Positions 35,369-46,533 of a stretch of DNA of 64,000 bases are shown here, one piece after another. The position numbers and the translations under genes were made by a program. How positions within the stretch are numbered: position 1 is the stretch's first letter; every line of letters begins with the position of its first letter. The notes beneath the pieces are model-generated. The model saw nothing but the letters and a program-made list of their open reading frames with translations, searched no databases and was not told the DNA's origin. The stretch is from Linnemannia hyalina (taxonomy: Eukaryota > Mortierellomycota > Mortierellomycetes > Mortierellales > Mortierellaceae), in the NCBI GenBank assembly GCA_019671135.1, contig JAHRHY010000025.1:512501-576500 (forward strand), read 5' to 3'.

Positions 35369-35425
35369 CACAGATAGAGTCCCTGGCAAAGAAGAATAAT
35401 GGTTAGTGTTGCCGAATGTGATGAC
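35369..35425 (+). repeat. DIRS internal complementary region
   Basis: 35369-35389 is the exact reverse complement of the left outer end (32196-32216, 21 nt). The adjoining 35401-35425 (GGTTAGTGTTGCCGAATGTG...) is an imperfect reverse complement of the right outer end (about 35580-35604, AGGCAACGTTAACC). Joining complements of both outer ends is how DIRS elements template their circular intermediate. Confidence 0.8.
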
Positions 35426-35507
35426 GGTTAAAGCTGTTATTCGACGACGTCAGGGACTCTACATTTCCCACCCGACCCCCTTTTCTAGCAAGTAGATAGA
35501 GAGCCTA

Positions 35508-35571
35508 GAGTCCCCTATTATTTTTCATTTTTCATTTTTCATTTTTTTTCAGGAAGTCACGGTTAATAATA
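35508..35571 (+). repeat. DIRS right inverted terminal repeat
   Basis: Contains GGAAGTCACGGTTAATAATA (35552-35571) and GAGTCCCCT (35508-35516), the complements of the left repeat. Between them an ATTTTTC unit is repeated several times, making this arm slightly longer than the left. Confidence 0.85.
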
Positions 35572-36760
35572 AAAGTCATTATCATACATTAGGCAACGTT
35601 AACCAAAGGGCTTCTTTTCTGTCAGGCAGGCGGACACAGGCACAGAAAGATGAAAGCAAAGATCAAGGCAGAGGGCGTGCAAGCCTATGAAGTGCCTAAA
35701 AGGTATCGAAGGCAGAGAAAGGCATACCATTTGGTAGCGCTCATACGCCAAGCAGTTGTTTATGTTAAAATTCTCTGGCGGGTCAATGGGTCGTACCTGG
35801 CAGATGTAGAATATCCCTCAGCGGGTCAATCGGTACGCGTTTCCAAGGGAGCGTGTATGTTGGCAAAGATCAACCGAGGAAAAATTTGAATCGGGTTTTC
35901 TTGCCGAAAATCAAAAATGCCTTTTGCTCTCCACCTCCATCGAAAGGAGCATGATGTTTGATCGCGCCATTAAAGAAGCGCTCTTCCCTAGAGGTATGTT
36001 GATTGACAATGGTGAGTAAGTCGTGTTTTATTCTGTCTTTCTTTCTGTCGTGATTGGATGTTCCATCATGATCAACTCGTTGTTATTTGTTTTATCGCCA
36101 TTCATCAGTCCATCAAACCATGAACCCACTAAGCTTTCCTGGTTGTCTCGCTTTCATTTTGCCGCCCTCATTGAGATTTCATTTGCGGGGAAATGATACA
36201 ATTCCGACGAGGGGCAAAAAAAAATGAACCCAATCTTTATCACTTTCCGTCTTCACAAGGATTTGAATGGCTGCTTGGAATATGTTGGTTTGCGGTTCGC
36301 CACGTTCAATTGAGAACCTTGTACATGGACCTTAGTCGGGCAGTCTTCTTCTCCAAAACACCCATAATCAAAGTTGCACACACGAGGGAGCGATTGTCGC
36401 TTTCATTCAAAGAATTGACACAAGGTTCGTGCCTGATTCTATCGAAACCTTCCTTTCATTGAAGCCACTTGTTTTTGTTTGAGAGCACATGACCTTTTTT
36501 TGCAGTCTCCTTTTTTCGCCCTTTTGGGGGTTCGGGGCGCACATGAGCTGAACCCCGGTAAGATATGATAACTACGCGCACTTATCGCAGAAACATAACC
36601 AACGACATGTCTTCGAAAGGACCGACAGCAAAAGACAAAAGAGAAGACAACATATCCCAGGTTTTCATCGAGGAGGTACTATGAAGTGTATACACCTCTC
36701 TAACGCCACATTACCTCTCAATTCATATTTCCCAGTCCCTCAAAAACAAACATAGCATCC

Positions 36761-37114
36761 ACCTTTATTTGCTTCATGTGAACACAAGGCACCTATTGTG
36801 TATTTCATCCTATCATCGCTCCCAAAAGAAAAAATGCAATGCTGTGTAACTGTTAGAGAGAAACTAAAAACGAGGTAGGGAGGGCGAGAGAGAATAAGGG
36901 AGAATGAGAAAAAAAACAAGGTGTAAGGTCCGCCTCATCTCGTACCTCATTCACATTCCATTCTCTCATCATCTCTTTCTTGTCTTTCATTCCTTCATCC
37001 CGCTGCCATCTCTCCATACCCCTCTCACTTTCCAACCCCTACAGCCACTTCCTTCCTCTAGTTCTTTTCTCACATATATCGATTCTTTCACTGTTTGCGC
37101 CCCACCCTCCAACA
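36761..37114 (+). promoter_or_regulatory. FMO-11 upstream region
   Basis: Promoter block at 36835-36850, purine-rich run 36855-36925 and CT-rich leader 36955-37105. It is closely similar to the regions before FMO-6 and FMO-9 and, less so, FMO-2. Confidence 0.5.
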
Positions 37115-39260
37115 ATGAGTGACAACACTGACACCAAGCCTATCCCCACTGGCGGTTTCAAAGGAAGCGACCTGCCTCCTTTGGTGACCGATAGACCTCC
37201 TCGTGTGCTGATTGCTGGTGCCGGCTTGGCTGGTCTCTTCCTTGGCATCCTCCTTGAGAAGGCCGGCATCCCCTACGAGATTTTTGAGCGGTCCGCCCAG
37301 ATCAGACATCTTGGTAAGTTAGTGTTCTTAGATTCCGTTAAAACTACTGTGCACAGCACGGTGTCAAGTTAACACTACAACCCCTTTCTTTCTAATTTTC
37401 GGGGTCTAAGGTGCTATTATGTGTTTGGTAAGATAAAGTATCATGCACCCATTTAACCTGCAAGTACGATAATTAAAAGGATCCAACTAACATAGTCCCT
37501 CTTTCCTCCACTTTTCTGACTACATAGTCACCAAACATCCTCCCAGCATTCGAGCAGCTCGGCTTGTTGGACGAGCTGTTGTCGTTCTCCAAACCCTCGT
37601 TTGGCATAGTAATGTTGACCGATAAGTTGAAACTCATTGGCAAAACTGTCGCCAATTGCTCTGATCTGTAAGTCTCACCCCCCTGTATTTCTCTCTTCAA
37701 AGGAGACGCGCTCATTACTCACACTTTCCTATTGATATGTCGAACACTCCTTCTCTTTAGCATTGGGTATGACCGCGTACTCTTTGCTCGTCCTGAGCTG
37801 CATGACATGCTGTTCAATAAAATTCCCAAGGAGAAGCTCCACATGTCCAAGAAAGTGTTGTCATTCCAGCAAAACCACGAGGGAGTCATGCTCCGGTTCA
37901 GCGACAACACAACTATCCACGGTGACATCCTTGTTGGTGCCGACGGGGCTCACAGTGCAGTTCGTCAGCACTTGTACAAGTCCCTGGAGAAAGAAGGCCT
38001 TCTCCCCAAAGCTGATACCAAGGCTATGAACAAGGGTTACATTTGTCTTGTTGGAACGACCGGCGCCCTCGACCCCGTCAAGTACCCTGGGGTCTTGGAC
38101 GAAGAATCTGAGGCATTCTTTATGGTTGGAGACAAGGACACGCCCTACACTGTAAGTAATGACATTCTCTTATGCAGAGTTGCAAAAAAAGAATGGCAGC
38201 AGGCTCGCCTAACATTACCACCATATTTCTTTTTCAGTGGGTTACTTTCACCATTCCTGGCAACAGAATCTGCTGGAATGTCGTTATTCAGTTAGGCATC
38301 TCCGAGATTGCAAATGACCAGTTCAAGTCCTCGGATTGGGTTCCTCAGCAGAACCAGAAAATGATGGATGAAATCCGCCACTTCAAGACCCCCTATGGCA
38401 CCATGGGTGATTTGTTCGATGCTACCGATGTTGAAGGTGTTTCCAAAGTCTATTTCGAAGACATGCTCTTTGAGACATGGAACCACGGTCGTACCATCTT
38501 GATTGGTGATGGTATGCGTAACACTCTGTTCAATCGCACCCAGCTTCTCAATTTATGTGCATTCCCACCACCGTCCCGTAGACTAAAATGCAAAATACAA
38601 TTTTCTTTTTGTTTCCTACAATTAGCGGCACACAAGGTGAGAATTGGAAGAACGAACGACGAGATTGTGTCTGGTCATGAAGCATCCCATCTTAACCACC
38701 ATAACCATGCTGTCCATGTATTCTTTTCGCCTCCATATTTTATTACAGCTCCTTCCAAGCAGCGGCGCTGGTGCTGTCAACGCCATGCAAGACGCCGTCC
38801 TCCTTGCAAACCATCTTTACGACATCTTTCCCACCAGCTTTGAGAATATTAAAGCCGCTTTGACCGAGTACAAAGAAGAGCGATTCGATGCAATCAAGGA
38901 TCAATACCCACAGTCCTATATTAGTGCCAAACTAAGCTATGGACATGTGAGTTGGGAGAATGTATTTTCATATGCTGTGTGGTGAGCAAGGCGCATTGAT
39001 CGCTAACATCGATTTATTTTCTTTGGACTGCATAGACTTTTTCTGAGCGAGTTCTCAGATACGTTGTGTTCAATTGGCTCCCTAAGTCGCTCCAGAACAA
39101 ACAAATAGTTAAGGATACCGCCTACCGTCCTCAGGCTAACTTTTTACCTCAGGCGCCAAAGCGTGGCTCAATGGATGCTATTCCTCAGAGACCTTCGAAG
39201 CGCATCGAGAAGGAGAGAGAGGAGGCAGCGAAGAAAGAGGCAGCTGCGATTGTTCTGTAG
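37115..39260 (+). CDS. FMO-11: FAD-dependent monooxygenase, type A
   Basis: Exons 37115-37313, 37411-37427, 37528-37667, 37761-38151, 38238-38511, 38626-38636, 38749-38946, 39036-39260; 484 aa. IAGAGLAG, GADGAHS and GDAAHK are intact. Exon 3 reads KPSFGIVMLTDKLKLIGKT, shared with the next gene FMO-12; intron 3 ends also match that gene (ATTGATATGTCGAACACTCC). Intron 4 and exon 5 resemble FMO-6 closely. The 5' splice site of intron 7 is GTGAGT. The DIRS insertion lies about 1.5 kb upstream, outside the promoter block. Confidence 0.92.
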
Positions 39261-39902
39261 GAGAGCGGCGCATGATGTTCGTAATAAACTTTTTTTATCT
39301 TTTGAGGTACCAACCCCGAAGCACAATTGCATTTGCTTACGTGCACGTTAACATTCATGCTGTGGGAACACCTTTCCCGTTGGTATGTTGAATCTGCACG
39401 ACAGTGTGGTTGTCTCGACTGATTCACCTGGATTGCGATTTGATATTTATGCTTGGCCGTTATTGATGATTGACATGCAAGCATTGCAACCCCATTGAAA
39501 AGCATTCTTGCATAAGACCTGATCCATCGCACCATCTTTCGTACAAGAAAGAGTTCAAGAACACAATACAAGCGATTTGTTGAATTGCTCTTTGTGCACA
39601 AAGTAGGCTCCTTTTCCAATTGTTTATTTCATCCAACCATCCAACCATATCTTCCAAAAGAAAAAAATCCAATGCTGTGTAACTGTCAGAAAAACAACAA
39701 GGCTAGTGGGAAGGAAAGAAAGTAGAAGGAAAACAAAAGAGATGAGAGCATGCGCCATTCGCGAGTTGGCCTCATCTTGGTGTGCACCGTCATCTCGCTG
39801 GCTCATCATCTCCTCCTTTCCATTCCTCCTCCTTTCCATTCCTCTTCCATTCCTCTTCCATTCCTTCACTTTCTTTCTCTTGCACCCACTTCGTATCATA
39901 CA
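39261..39902 (+). other. Spacer FMO-11/FMO-12
   Basis: No gene seen. 39368-39560 is nearly identical to 21889-22081 before FMO-8. Promoter block 39668-39683, TTCCATTCCTC leader 39815-39870. Confidence 0.65.
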
Positions 39903-42056
39903 ATGAGCGCACCCTCTGAGACCATTCAACCCACCCCCTCGATCAGCAGCGCCGTGCCTCCTGTCACAGCCAATAAACCACCTCACGTCCTAATTGGTGG
40001 TGCTGGTCTGGCTGGCCTTTTCCTCGGCATCCTTCTAGAGAGAGCTGGGATCCCCTATGAGATCTTCGAACGTTCTGCTGAACCCAGGCCACTTGGTGAG
40101 CTATATGGATTAGAGAGCAACTGCATGTGAAGGAATCGCACGCTCATGTACATACGACACGTAACTAACCATATTAATTTTGCGCTCTTTCTCTTGCCAT
40201 GGGTATTAGGTGCCATTATGTGTCTGGTAACAAAAGGCATCATGTGCTTTTTATGACTGTATGCAACAAGAGCACCCATTGCTTTTCAATTAACATAGAT
40301 CATCATTCAACTGACTTTTCGTATAGTCACCAAACATCCTCCCAGCATTCGAGCAACTTGGCTTGTTGGAAGAGCTGTTGTCGTTCTCCAAACCCTCGTT
40401 TGGCATAGTAATGTTGACCGATAAGTTGAAGCTCATTGGCAAAACTGTCGCCAATTGCTCTGACCTGTAAGTTTCACTCCCTTCTATTTCTCTCTTCAAA
40501 GGAGACGAGCTCATTTACTCACACTCTCGTATTGATATGTCGAACACTCCTTCTCTTTAGCATTGGGTATGACCGCGTACTCTTTGCTCGTCCTGAGCTG
40601 CACGACATGCTGTTCAAGAAGATTCCCAAGGAAAAGATCCATATGTCAAAGAAGATCGTTACACTTGACCAAGATGAGGATGGCGTTACCGTGACCTTTG
40701 ACGACAACACCACTGCCCATGGTGACATTCTCGTCGGAGCCGACGGAGCTCACAGTGCCGTTCGCCAACACTTGTACAAGGCCCTGGAAAAGGACGGCCT
40801 TCTCCCCAAGTCTGATACTGAGGATACGAGCAAGGGTTACATTTCCCTTGTAGGAATGACCAACGCCCTCGACCCCGTCACATACCCTGGTGTCTTGGAG
40901 AAGGAATCCGAGGCATTTTTTATGGTCGGAGACAAAGACACGCCCTATACAGTATGCTACACTAGTCGTATTCATGTCTCATGGAGTGCCTTGCAAAGAA
41001 ATGCTGTGAGGAATTTACCTGACTCTGTCACGTCTCTTTTTCGTAGTGGGTGACCTTCACCATCCCAGGCAACAGAATCTGCTGGAACATTGTCATTCAG
41101 CTAGGACTTTCGTCTACCGCGGATGAACACGCGGTGTCGTTGGACTGGACTAATCAAGACAACAAGAAGATGTTGGATGAGATCCGTCACTTCAAGACCC
41201 CCTATGGCACCATGGGAGACCTGTTTGATGCGACCGACATTGAGAAGGTCTCCAAGGTCTATTTCGAAGACAAACTCTTCGAGACCTGGACGCATGGACG
41301 AACCGTTCTTATTGGTGATGGTACGTCCCACTTTTCCTTTTCCTTGCACTTCTTGTTTTGATGCAATCGATGTACTACCTCACAATAACCTATGGTCAAT
41401 TGATTACTTCCCTACTTGAATTACTCTTTAGCTGCCCACATGGTAAGAGAACTACTCTTCGATAAGGAAGTTGGTCAGATTCATCAATGGCATCGCTCCA
41501 ACAATTCTTAATATCTTCCATCATTTGTCTATCTCTAGCTTCTTCCAAGTAGTGGTGCAGGTGCAGTAAACGCTATGCAAGATGCTGTTCTCCTCGCCAA
41601 CCACCTCTATGACATCAATCCCACCACCTTCAAGAACATCAAGACCGCACTGAGCGACTACAAGAATGAGCGATTCGATGCAATCAAGGACCAGTATCCT
41701 CAGTCGCATATGAGTGCCAAACTCACCTATGGACATGTAGGTCTTTGGTGCGCCGATGGCGATAGGAATGAGAAACAGAAGATAAGAGAAGACATTTAGC
41801 TAACACCAGGTGCTTTTATTCCATCGAATAGACACTCTGGGAGCGGATTCTCAGATATGTCGTGTTCAACTGGCTCCCCGAATCACTCCGGAACAAGCAA
41901 ATGGTTAAGGATACAGCCTACCGCCCCCAGGCGAACTTCCTACCAGAGGCAGCCAAGCGCGGCTCAATGGATATCATTCCTCAGAGGCCTTCGAAGCGCA
42001 CTGAGAAGGAGAAAGAGGAGGCAGCGAAGAACGAGGCAGCTTCTACTGCTCTCTAG
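39903..42056 (+). CDS. FMO-12: FAD-dependent monooxygenase, type B
   Basis: Exons 39903-40095, 40210-40226, 40327-40466, 40561-40951, 41047-41320, 41432-41442, 41539-41736, 41832-42056; 482 aa, open. Motifs GGAGLAG, GADGAHS and GDAAHM. The intron 4 donor is GTATGC, where the other copies have GTAAGN, so its splicing may be less efficient; phase and length are still right. Exon 3 is a close match to FMO-11 (five differences in 140 nt). The tail is TEKEKEEAAKNEAASTAL. A hAT transposon starts about 160 bp after the stop codon. Confidence 0.9.
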
Positions 42057-42217
42057 GATAGTGCCTGATGTTCACAATAAACCAACTCCAAAGCACAATT
42101 GCATTGTTTACGTGCGCATTTATTTTCGTGCAGTGGGCAACAAGAAGACGCCTTTCCTGACATGCTTGACTCGTTTATTTCCATCGTGGCTGTCACGACT
42201 GATTTCTTTGTGCCTGG

Positions 42218-45200
42218 CAGCCTATGCGAATTACCACTGCGGATCCAGAAAGCCGCTGAAAACAGTCACCTTGATACCAGAGTCTCGATATCATATTCCA
42301 ATCGAACGAAGGACAATTACTCCACATCCTTTCTTAACTCACTCAAACAACTTTCAACAATGGACGATTGCAACGATTATGACGCAATTGAACGCACCGA
42401 GTTTGACGACAACTACGAGGACGACAACTACGAGGGAACAAGGAGGAGAATCCTGGAGGGGGGGAATGAGAGGAATTTCTAACGACATCAGAGGACGACG
42501 AGAATCTCCCTCCAGATGTTGACAACGCTTCCTTGTGAGCAAATGCTGCGCAATACCCCATCGCAGCCGCTGCCACAGCTGAAGACAGCTTTGACATCCC
42601 ACAATCACTGGTAGGTAGACCATCTATTTCGTCACTCGCTTATCCAACAATGGAGATATTCTTACGACCCTCTACTTTGCCATTTTTTTTAGTTGATTGC
42701 TGCGTAAAGGGCGTGGAAGCAAACGAACAATCTCGGTATCGGATGGTCAGAAAGTAACATCTGGAGCGCCAAACCCTCCCACGCCTTTTGATGCCATGAC
42801 TAATTACCGCAAACGACCAAACATCACCCAATTCTTTCGTCGATCCAACAGACTGCCATTTCCCAATCTTCATCCGCAGTCATCCGCTTCCATCCAACCA
42901 GCATCAGAACAACAATCGCAATTTCGTACGATCCATCTCCCTTTATGGGTTCACTGGAGCCAGTTCACCGTCCATCTAATTCAGTCCAACCACCTCCCCT
43001 CTCGGCAACGACACAAACCTCATCGTCCTTGGCTGGCCCGCTACGAGAACCAACAAGCCTTGGAGGAGCACATGGACCAGCGAAACCGCCAAGCTCAAAA
43101 AACCATTCAGTTATCGTCATCACCATCCCCTTATCTCCATCGATAGTTGCTCCATCTCCCTCAGCTTTTTCTGAGGCTCAGGAAACACCCAAGATGAAAC
43201 ATATGCCCGCTATTTGTCCAAAGCTGCTGTCTACTTTCAAAGTCCAGCCCGTCCCACCACCACCGCCATCGAGAATTCGACTTGGGAATCTGCGTGTGAC
43301 CTTCATTTGGACACCATTCCAGAAGAACGTTTTTACGAAGTCCTTACTCCTTGCCGGTTCCGATCAAGAAATCCTCGCAGCTACGCAGCATCCACAGACT
43401 CTTTTACAGGAAACGTTTTTCTACGACGTCGACCAACGAGGCGATTAAAGAGGTTATGTCAAGTCAAGGAGGTCATAGTGAAAGAATCAGCTACAGGAAT
43501 GGAAGAGATCGAAACCCTCTGCGAACATAATCTCGCCTATGGAGGGGATCCTTCCACACGTCAGGCTCACATCGACAAGTGCCATGGCGATATCCGCCGA
43601 GCGTTGGATAGCTTTCGAGGAACGCAGGAGTTAGTTCAGAAGAGGCATTTGGCGCCTTTGTCCAGCGAGAGACCAACCTTGGAGGACCACCTCTTAATGG
43701 AGGTTTCGAAGGCATTCGGGAGGATGTCATGAGAACCTTTCAACAACCGATGGCGGATAAATGAAAGGCATTCATCAACTATCTCCTGTCATCGGTGACA
43801 AGACTTGGATTCAGCTTCCAGGCCCTCCAGTTGCCCATTTCGAAGCGTTTTTCAAGCATGTCACTCCGGGATATGTCATTCAACAACATCCACACTCCAT
43901 AGTCGACGACGTGACACAGTCTCCACATACAGACGCGATTTAGTCGGGCAACTTCGGACCACCCTATACCGCGGAGCGATTACAGTGGACGGCTGGACCA
44001 ACAGTACAGGAGAAAAGAAGTTTCTTGGCGTAACTCTTCAATTCATGGACGATCAATTCAGGATGAAGTCGGTTGCGATTGGCATGGCGGAGATGTCACA
44101 GTCTCAAAAAACGGACTATATGTGCTCGCAGGTTGGAAGGTTGACAACTTTTTCTTTTTCTTTTTCTTTTTCTCTGTCTTTTATTTTTCCCGTCTTTTAT
44201 TTTCTAATTGTTTTTGCATTTTTATATTAGACAAGATCGTCAAGGATTGGGAGTTGGACGGGGAGTTGCTCGCTGCTACGACCGACCGCGCCTTCAACAT
44301 GAGGAGTGCTACCCTTTACAATGAAGGGCTGCAGAGCTTGCTTTGGATTCGTTGCGCTAGCCACACCCTTCAACTTTGCATCAAGGCGCATTTCGCAAGG
44401 TCAAGGCTACAGGCGGATTTCTTGAGAAATATCAGGAGATCGTGAGATTCTTCGAAAGCTGCGATGCTGCAAAAAAGGCCTTGGATGTGGAGCGGGCGAG
44501 AGTCAACAAGGAGGTCTACAAGTTTGCCACCGTTACTGAGACCCGCTGGGATTCGACGTTGACCCTGATGCGGAGAGTTCATGAGCTTGCTGGAGAGATG
44601 GCGGCGGCCTTGAAGGTCGTTATTGCGTCGTCGGTTCAGTCAGAGGTGGATAGAAGGAGAAAGATGAAGGCAGGTCTCAGTGAACTGGAACTTGAGGAAG
44701 TCAGGGACCTCTGCAGATTACTGACTCCAGCAGCCAAGCTCACGCATGAGGTCGGCGGCTCCAAGTACCCCACCATCTCGTCAGCATACTCAGAGATCTA
44801 TGGTCTCCCCCCAGCACTCACTATGGTCACCACCGGACCAGCCAAGGAGATGTCTGATGCTTTGATGCAGGAGACTGAGCTCAGGTTTACTGTCCACCAG
44901 ATGCCGGAGGTTACCATTGTCGCCATGTTTTTGAATCGGGGTTGTTCTGACTACGAGTTTTTCCGTCGCGATTCTAACTTCCTGGCCAAAGCAAGGACAC
45001 TTGCTCAGAATACCCTGCTGACCATGGCAGATGAGCTTAACCCCTCGGCTGTTGTTGACAATGACGATGACGAGGATGCTCTTCTTTCAGAGACGAACAA
45101 CGACTTGGTGTCCCGTGGGATCGACCGTTATTGCCAGTCGATGGTTCATGACCCAAAAAAAACGGTTCAATTTTCTGAACCGGCCTCAGGATTTCTGGAT

Positions 45201-46068
45201 ATTGAACCAAGAAAGCTGCCTCTGAACGCTTTTTCAGCAAGTAAGGCTTACTATGCCTTCAAAAGAGGCTAACCTCAACTATTCTACCATTTTCAATATG
45301 CTTTTACACGATAGCTTTGAGAAATATCGCGAGTCGTGCCTCGTGGTAGACGACAAAAAGAAGAAAGACCAATAATATACGCTTGGCATAATTTAGAACT
45401 TGATCTCGTACATTCATCAAAGGCAATGTATATGGTAGGGGTGTAATGGATCATCCATATCCTCGTCAACTATCAGAAAAGGAGTGGGGTTTTTGTGGGG
45501 CGCCGGGAATCGAATACTGGGTCTGGGCCTTTGTTTTTGTTTCCATTTGCTCTTCAGATCCATTGGTATCATGTGTGTAGATCGGCTTTGGCCTGCTCAT
45601 TACTGGATCGACCGTCAATTGCTATGGCATCTTGTGAAAGTCGCGGAAGAAATGACGAGTCTTGTTTATACAAAGAGGGTCTTGACAAGTCTCGTTATCG
45701 TCTTGCCCTTCCTTGATCGAGCCACAGCCTCAGGAGTCTCCTCGGTGGCAGAAACGGCTGCGACTTGAACCTCAGCAACGTCGAAGGAATGAAGGAACCC
45801 GAGTTCAGGGCTCATGAATGGGTTGGGCGAAGTTGAGTAAGATGAAAGCCAATTGAATCAAGAGAAAGAGAGAATGGGAAAAAAAAGGTCGATTTCGGGC
45901 TCATGAATGATAACGAGACAACCCGTGAGAACACTCAACACTACGTAAAAAAGCATGCTGCGTCGTTTTCGTTACATGACTAGAGTCCCTCTCTTAACCC
46001 ATTTTTACGTAAACCTCGTTAAAGTGAAAAAAGATGAAAATTTAGTGCGCGACGATTTTTGGGTCCTG
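42218..46068 (+). mobile_element. Decayed hAT-type DNA transposon
   Basis: The block interrupts a B-type spacer and contains hAT transposase remains. Proposed limits are CAG at 42218 and CTG at 46068, flanked by GTGCCTGG (42210-42217) and GTGCCTGA (46069-46076), a 7-of-8 match of the 8-bp target duplication expected for hAT. The homologous site before FMO-15 (around 51472) reads GTGCATGG and is uninterrupted. Beyond the CAG, the two ends do not form a clear inverted repeat, so the left limit is uncertain. Confidence 0.55.
43190..45272 (+). pseudogene. hAT transposase, degenerate
   Basis: Recognisable pieces in order: TVDGWTN with a catalytic Asp (near 43988), TTDRAFNM (near 44279), RCASHTLQLC (near 44353), TETRWDSTLTLMRRVHEL (near 44535), then a long open frame to 45272. 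These are the RNase H-like fold landmarks of hAT transposases. A frameshift near 44395 joins two frames, a T-rich tract at 44150-44230 may be a decayed intron, and the segment before 43960 is split over frames. The C-terminal dimerisation domain is not seen. Not functional as read. Confidence 0.7.
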
Positions 46069-46533
46069 GTGCCTGACCATCGACATGCAAGCGTTGCAAC
46101 CCCATTGAAGGCATCCTTCTTGCTTAAGACCCGATCCAACGCACCATCTTTCGTATATGAGTACAAGGGTACAATGCAGGCGATATGTTGAATAGCTCTT
46201 TGTGCACAAAACAGGCTCCTTTGGTCAATTGTATATTTCTTGCATACCTTCCAAAAGAAAATAATGCAATGCTGTGTAACTTACAGAAAATACAACGACG
46301 CATGTGGGAAGGAAGGAAAGGTAAAAAAAAAGTATAAGGAAATGGACTAAAGAAAAAGAGATGAGAGCATGCGCCATTCGGGAGTTCGCCTCATCTCGGT
46401 CCGCGCCATCATCTCGCTGCCTCACCATCTACTTTTTTTCATTCCTCTCTTCCATTCCGTCACTTTCTTTCTCCTCTTCTTCCTTCCCCTTCTTCTTTCT
46501 TTACTCCCTCTTGCACCCACCTCGGATCATACA
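45273..46533 (+). other. hAT 3' remainder and FMO-13 upstream region
   Basis: No gene seen to 46068. From 46076 the array spacer resumes; 46076-46427 is almost identical to about 51486-51837 before FMO-15. Promoter block 46265-46280, CT-rich leader 46430-46520. Confidence 0.6.

Larger units (their letters stand above)
32185..35604 (+). mobile_element. Decayed DIRS-like retrotransposon
   Basis: Gag-like, reverse transcriptase and RNase H remains lie between inverted terminal repeats, and an internal complementary region near the right end pairs with both outer ends. That end structure, together with the RT text (APKFKMETL, DLSDAFLHV, YLDD), is the signature of DIRS elements, which use a tyrosine recombinase rather than an integrase and have no LTRs. 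No recombinase or methyltransferase domain is visible between the RNase H region and the right end, and several frames are broken, so this copy cannot move on its own. No target-site duplication is evident, as expected for DIRS. Confidence 0.8.
32036..36760 (+). repeat. Long spacer repeat S, copy 3, split by a DIRS-like element
   Basis: 32036-32183 matches the start of S copies 1 and 2. The sequence resumes at about 35605 (AAAGGGCTTCTTTTCTGTCA) in register with 25216 and runs to about 36760. The intervening 3.4 kb is the DIRS-like element. As in the other copies, a type A gene (FMO-11) follows. Confidence 0.7.

Noticed and set aside
34286..35377. 363-codon open frame inside the DIRS-like element
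   Set aside because: It runs out of frame with the RNase H and downstream DIRS text; its translation shows no motif and is a shadow frame.
45494..45530. tRNA-like 3' end on the minus strand (TTCGATTCCCGGCGCCCCA)
   Set aside because: T-arm and acceptor-like text is present, but no matching 5' acceptor strand, D-arm or anticodon arm can be folded from the adjoining sequence.
42218..46068. Long terminal inverted repeats for the hAT element
   Set aside because: Only CAG/CTG match; the following bases at the two ends do not pair.
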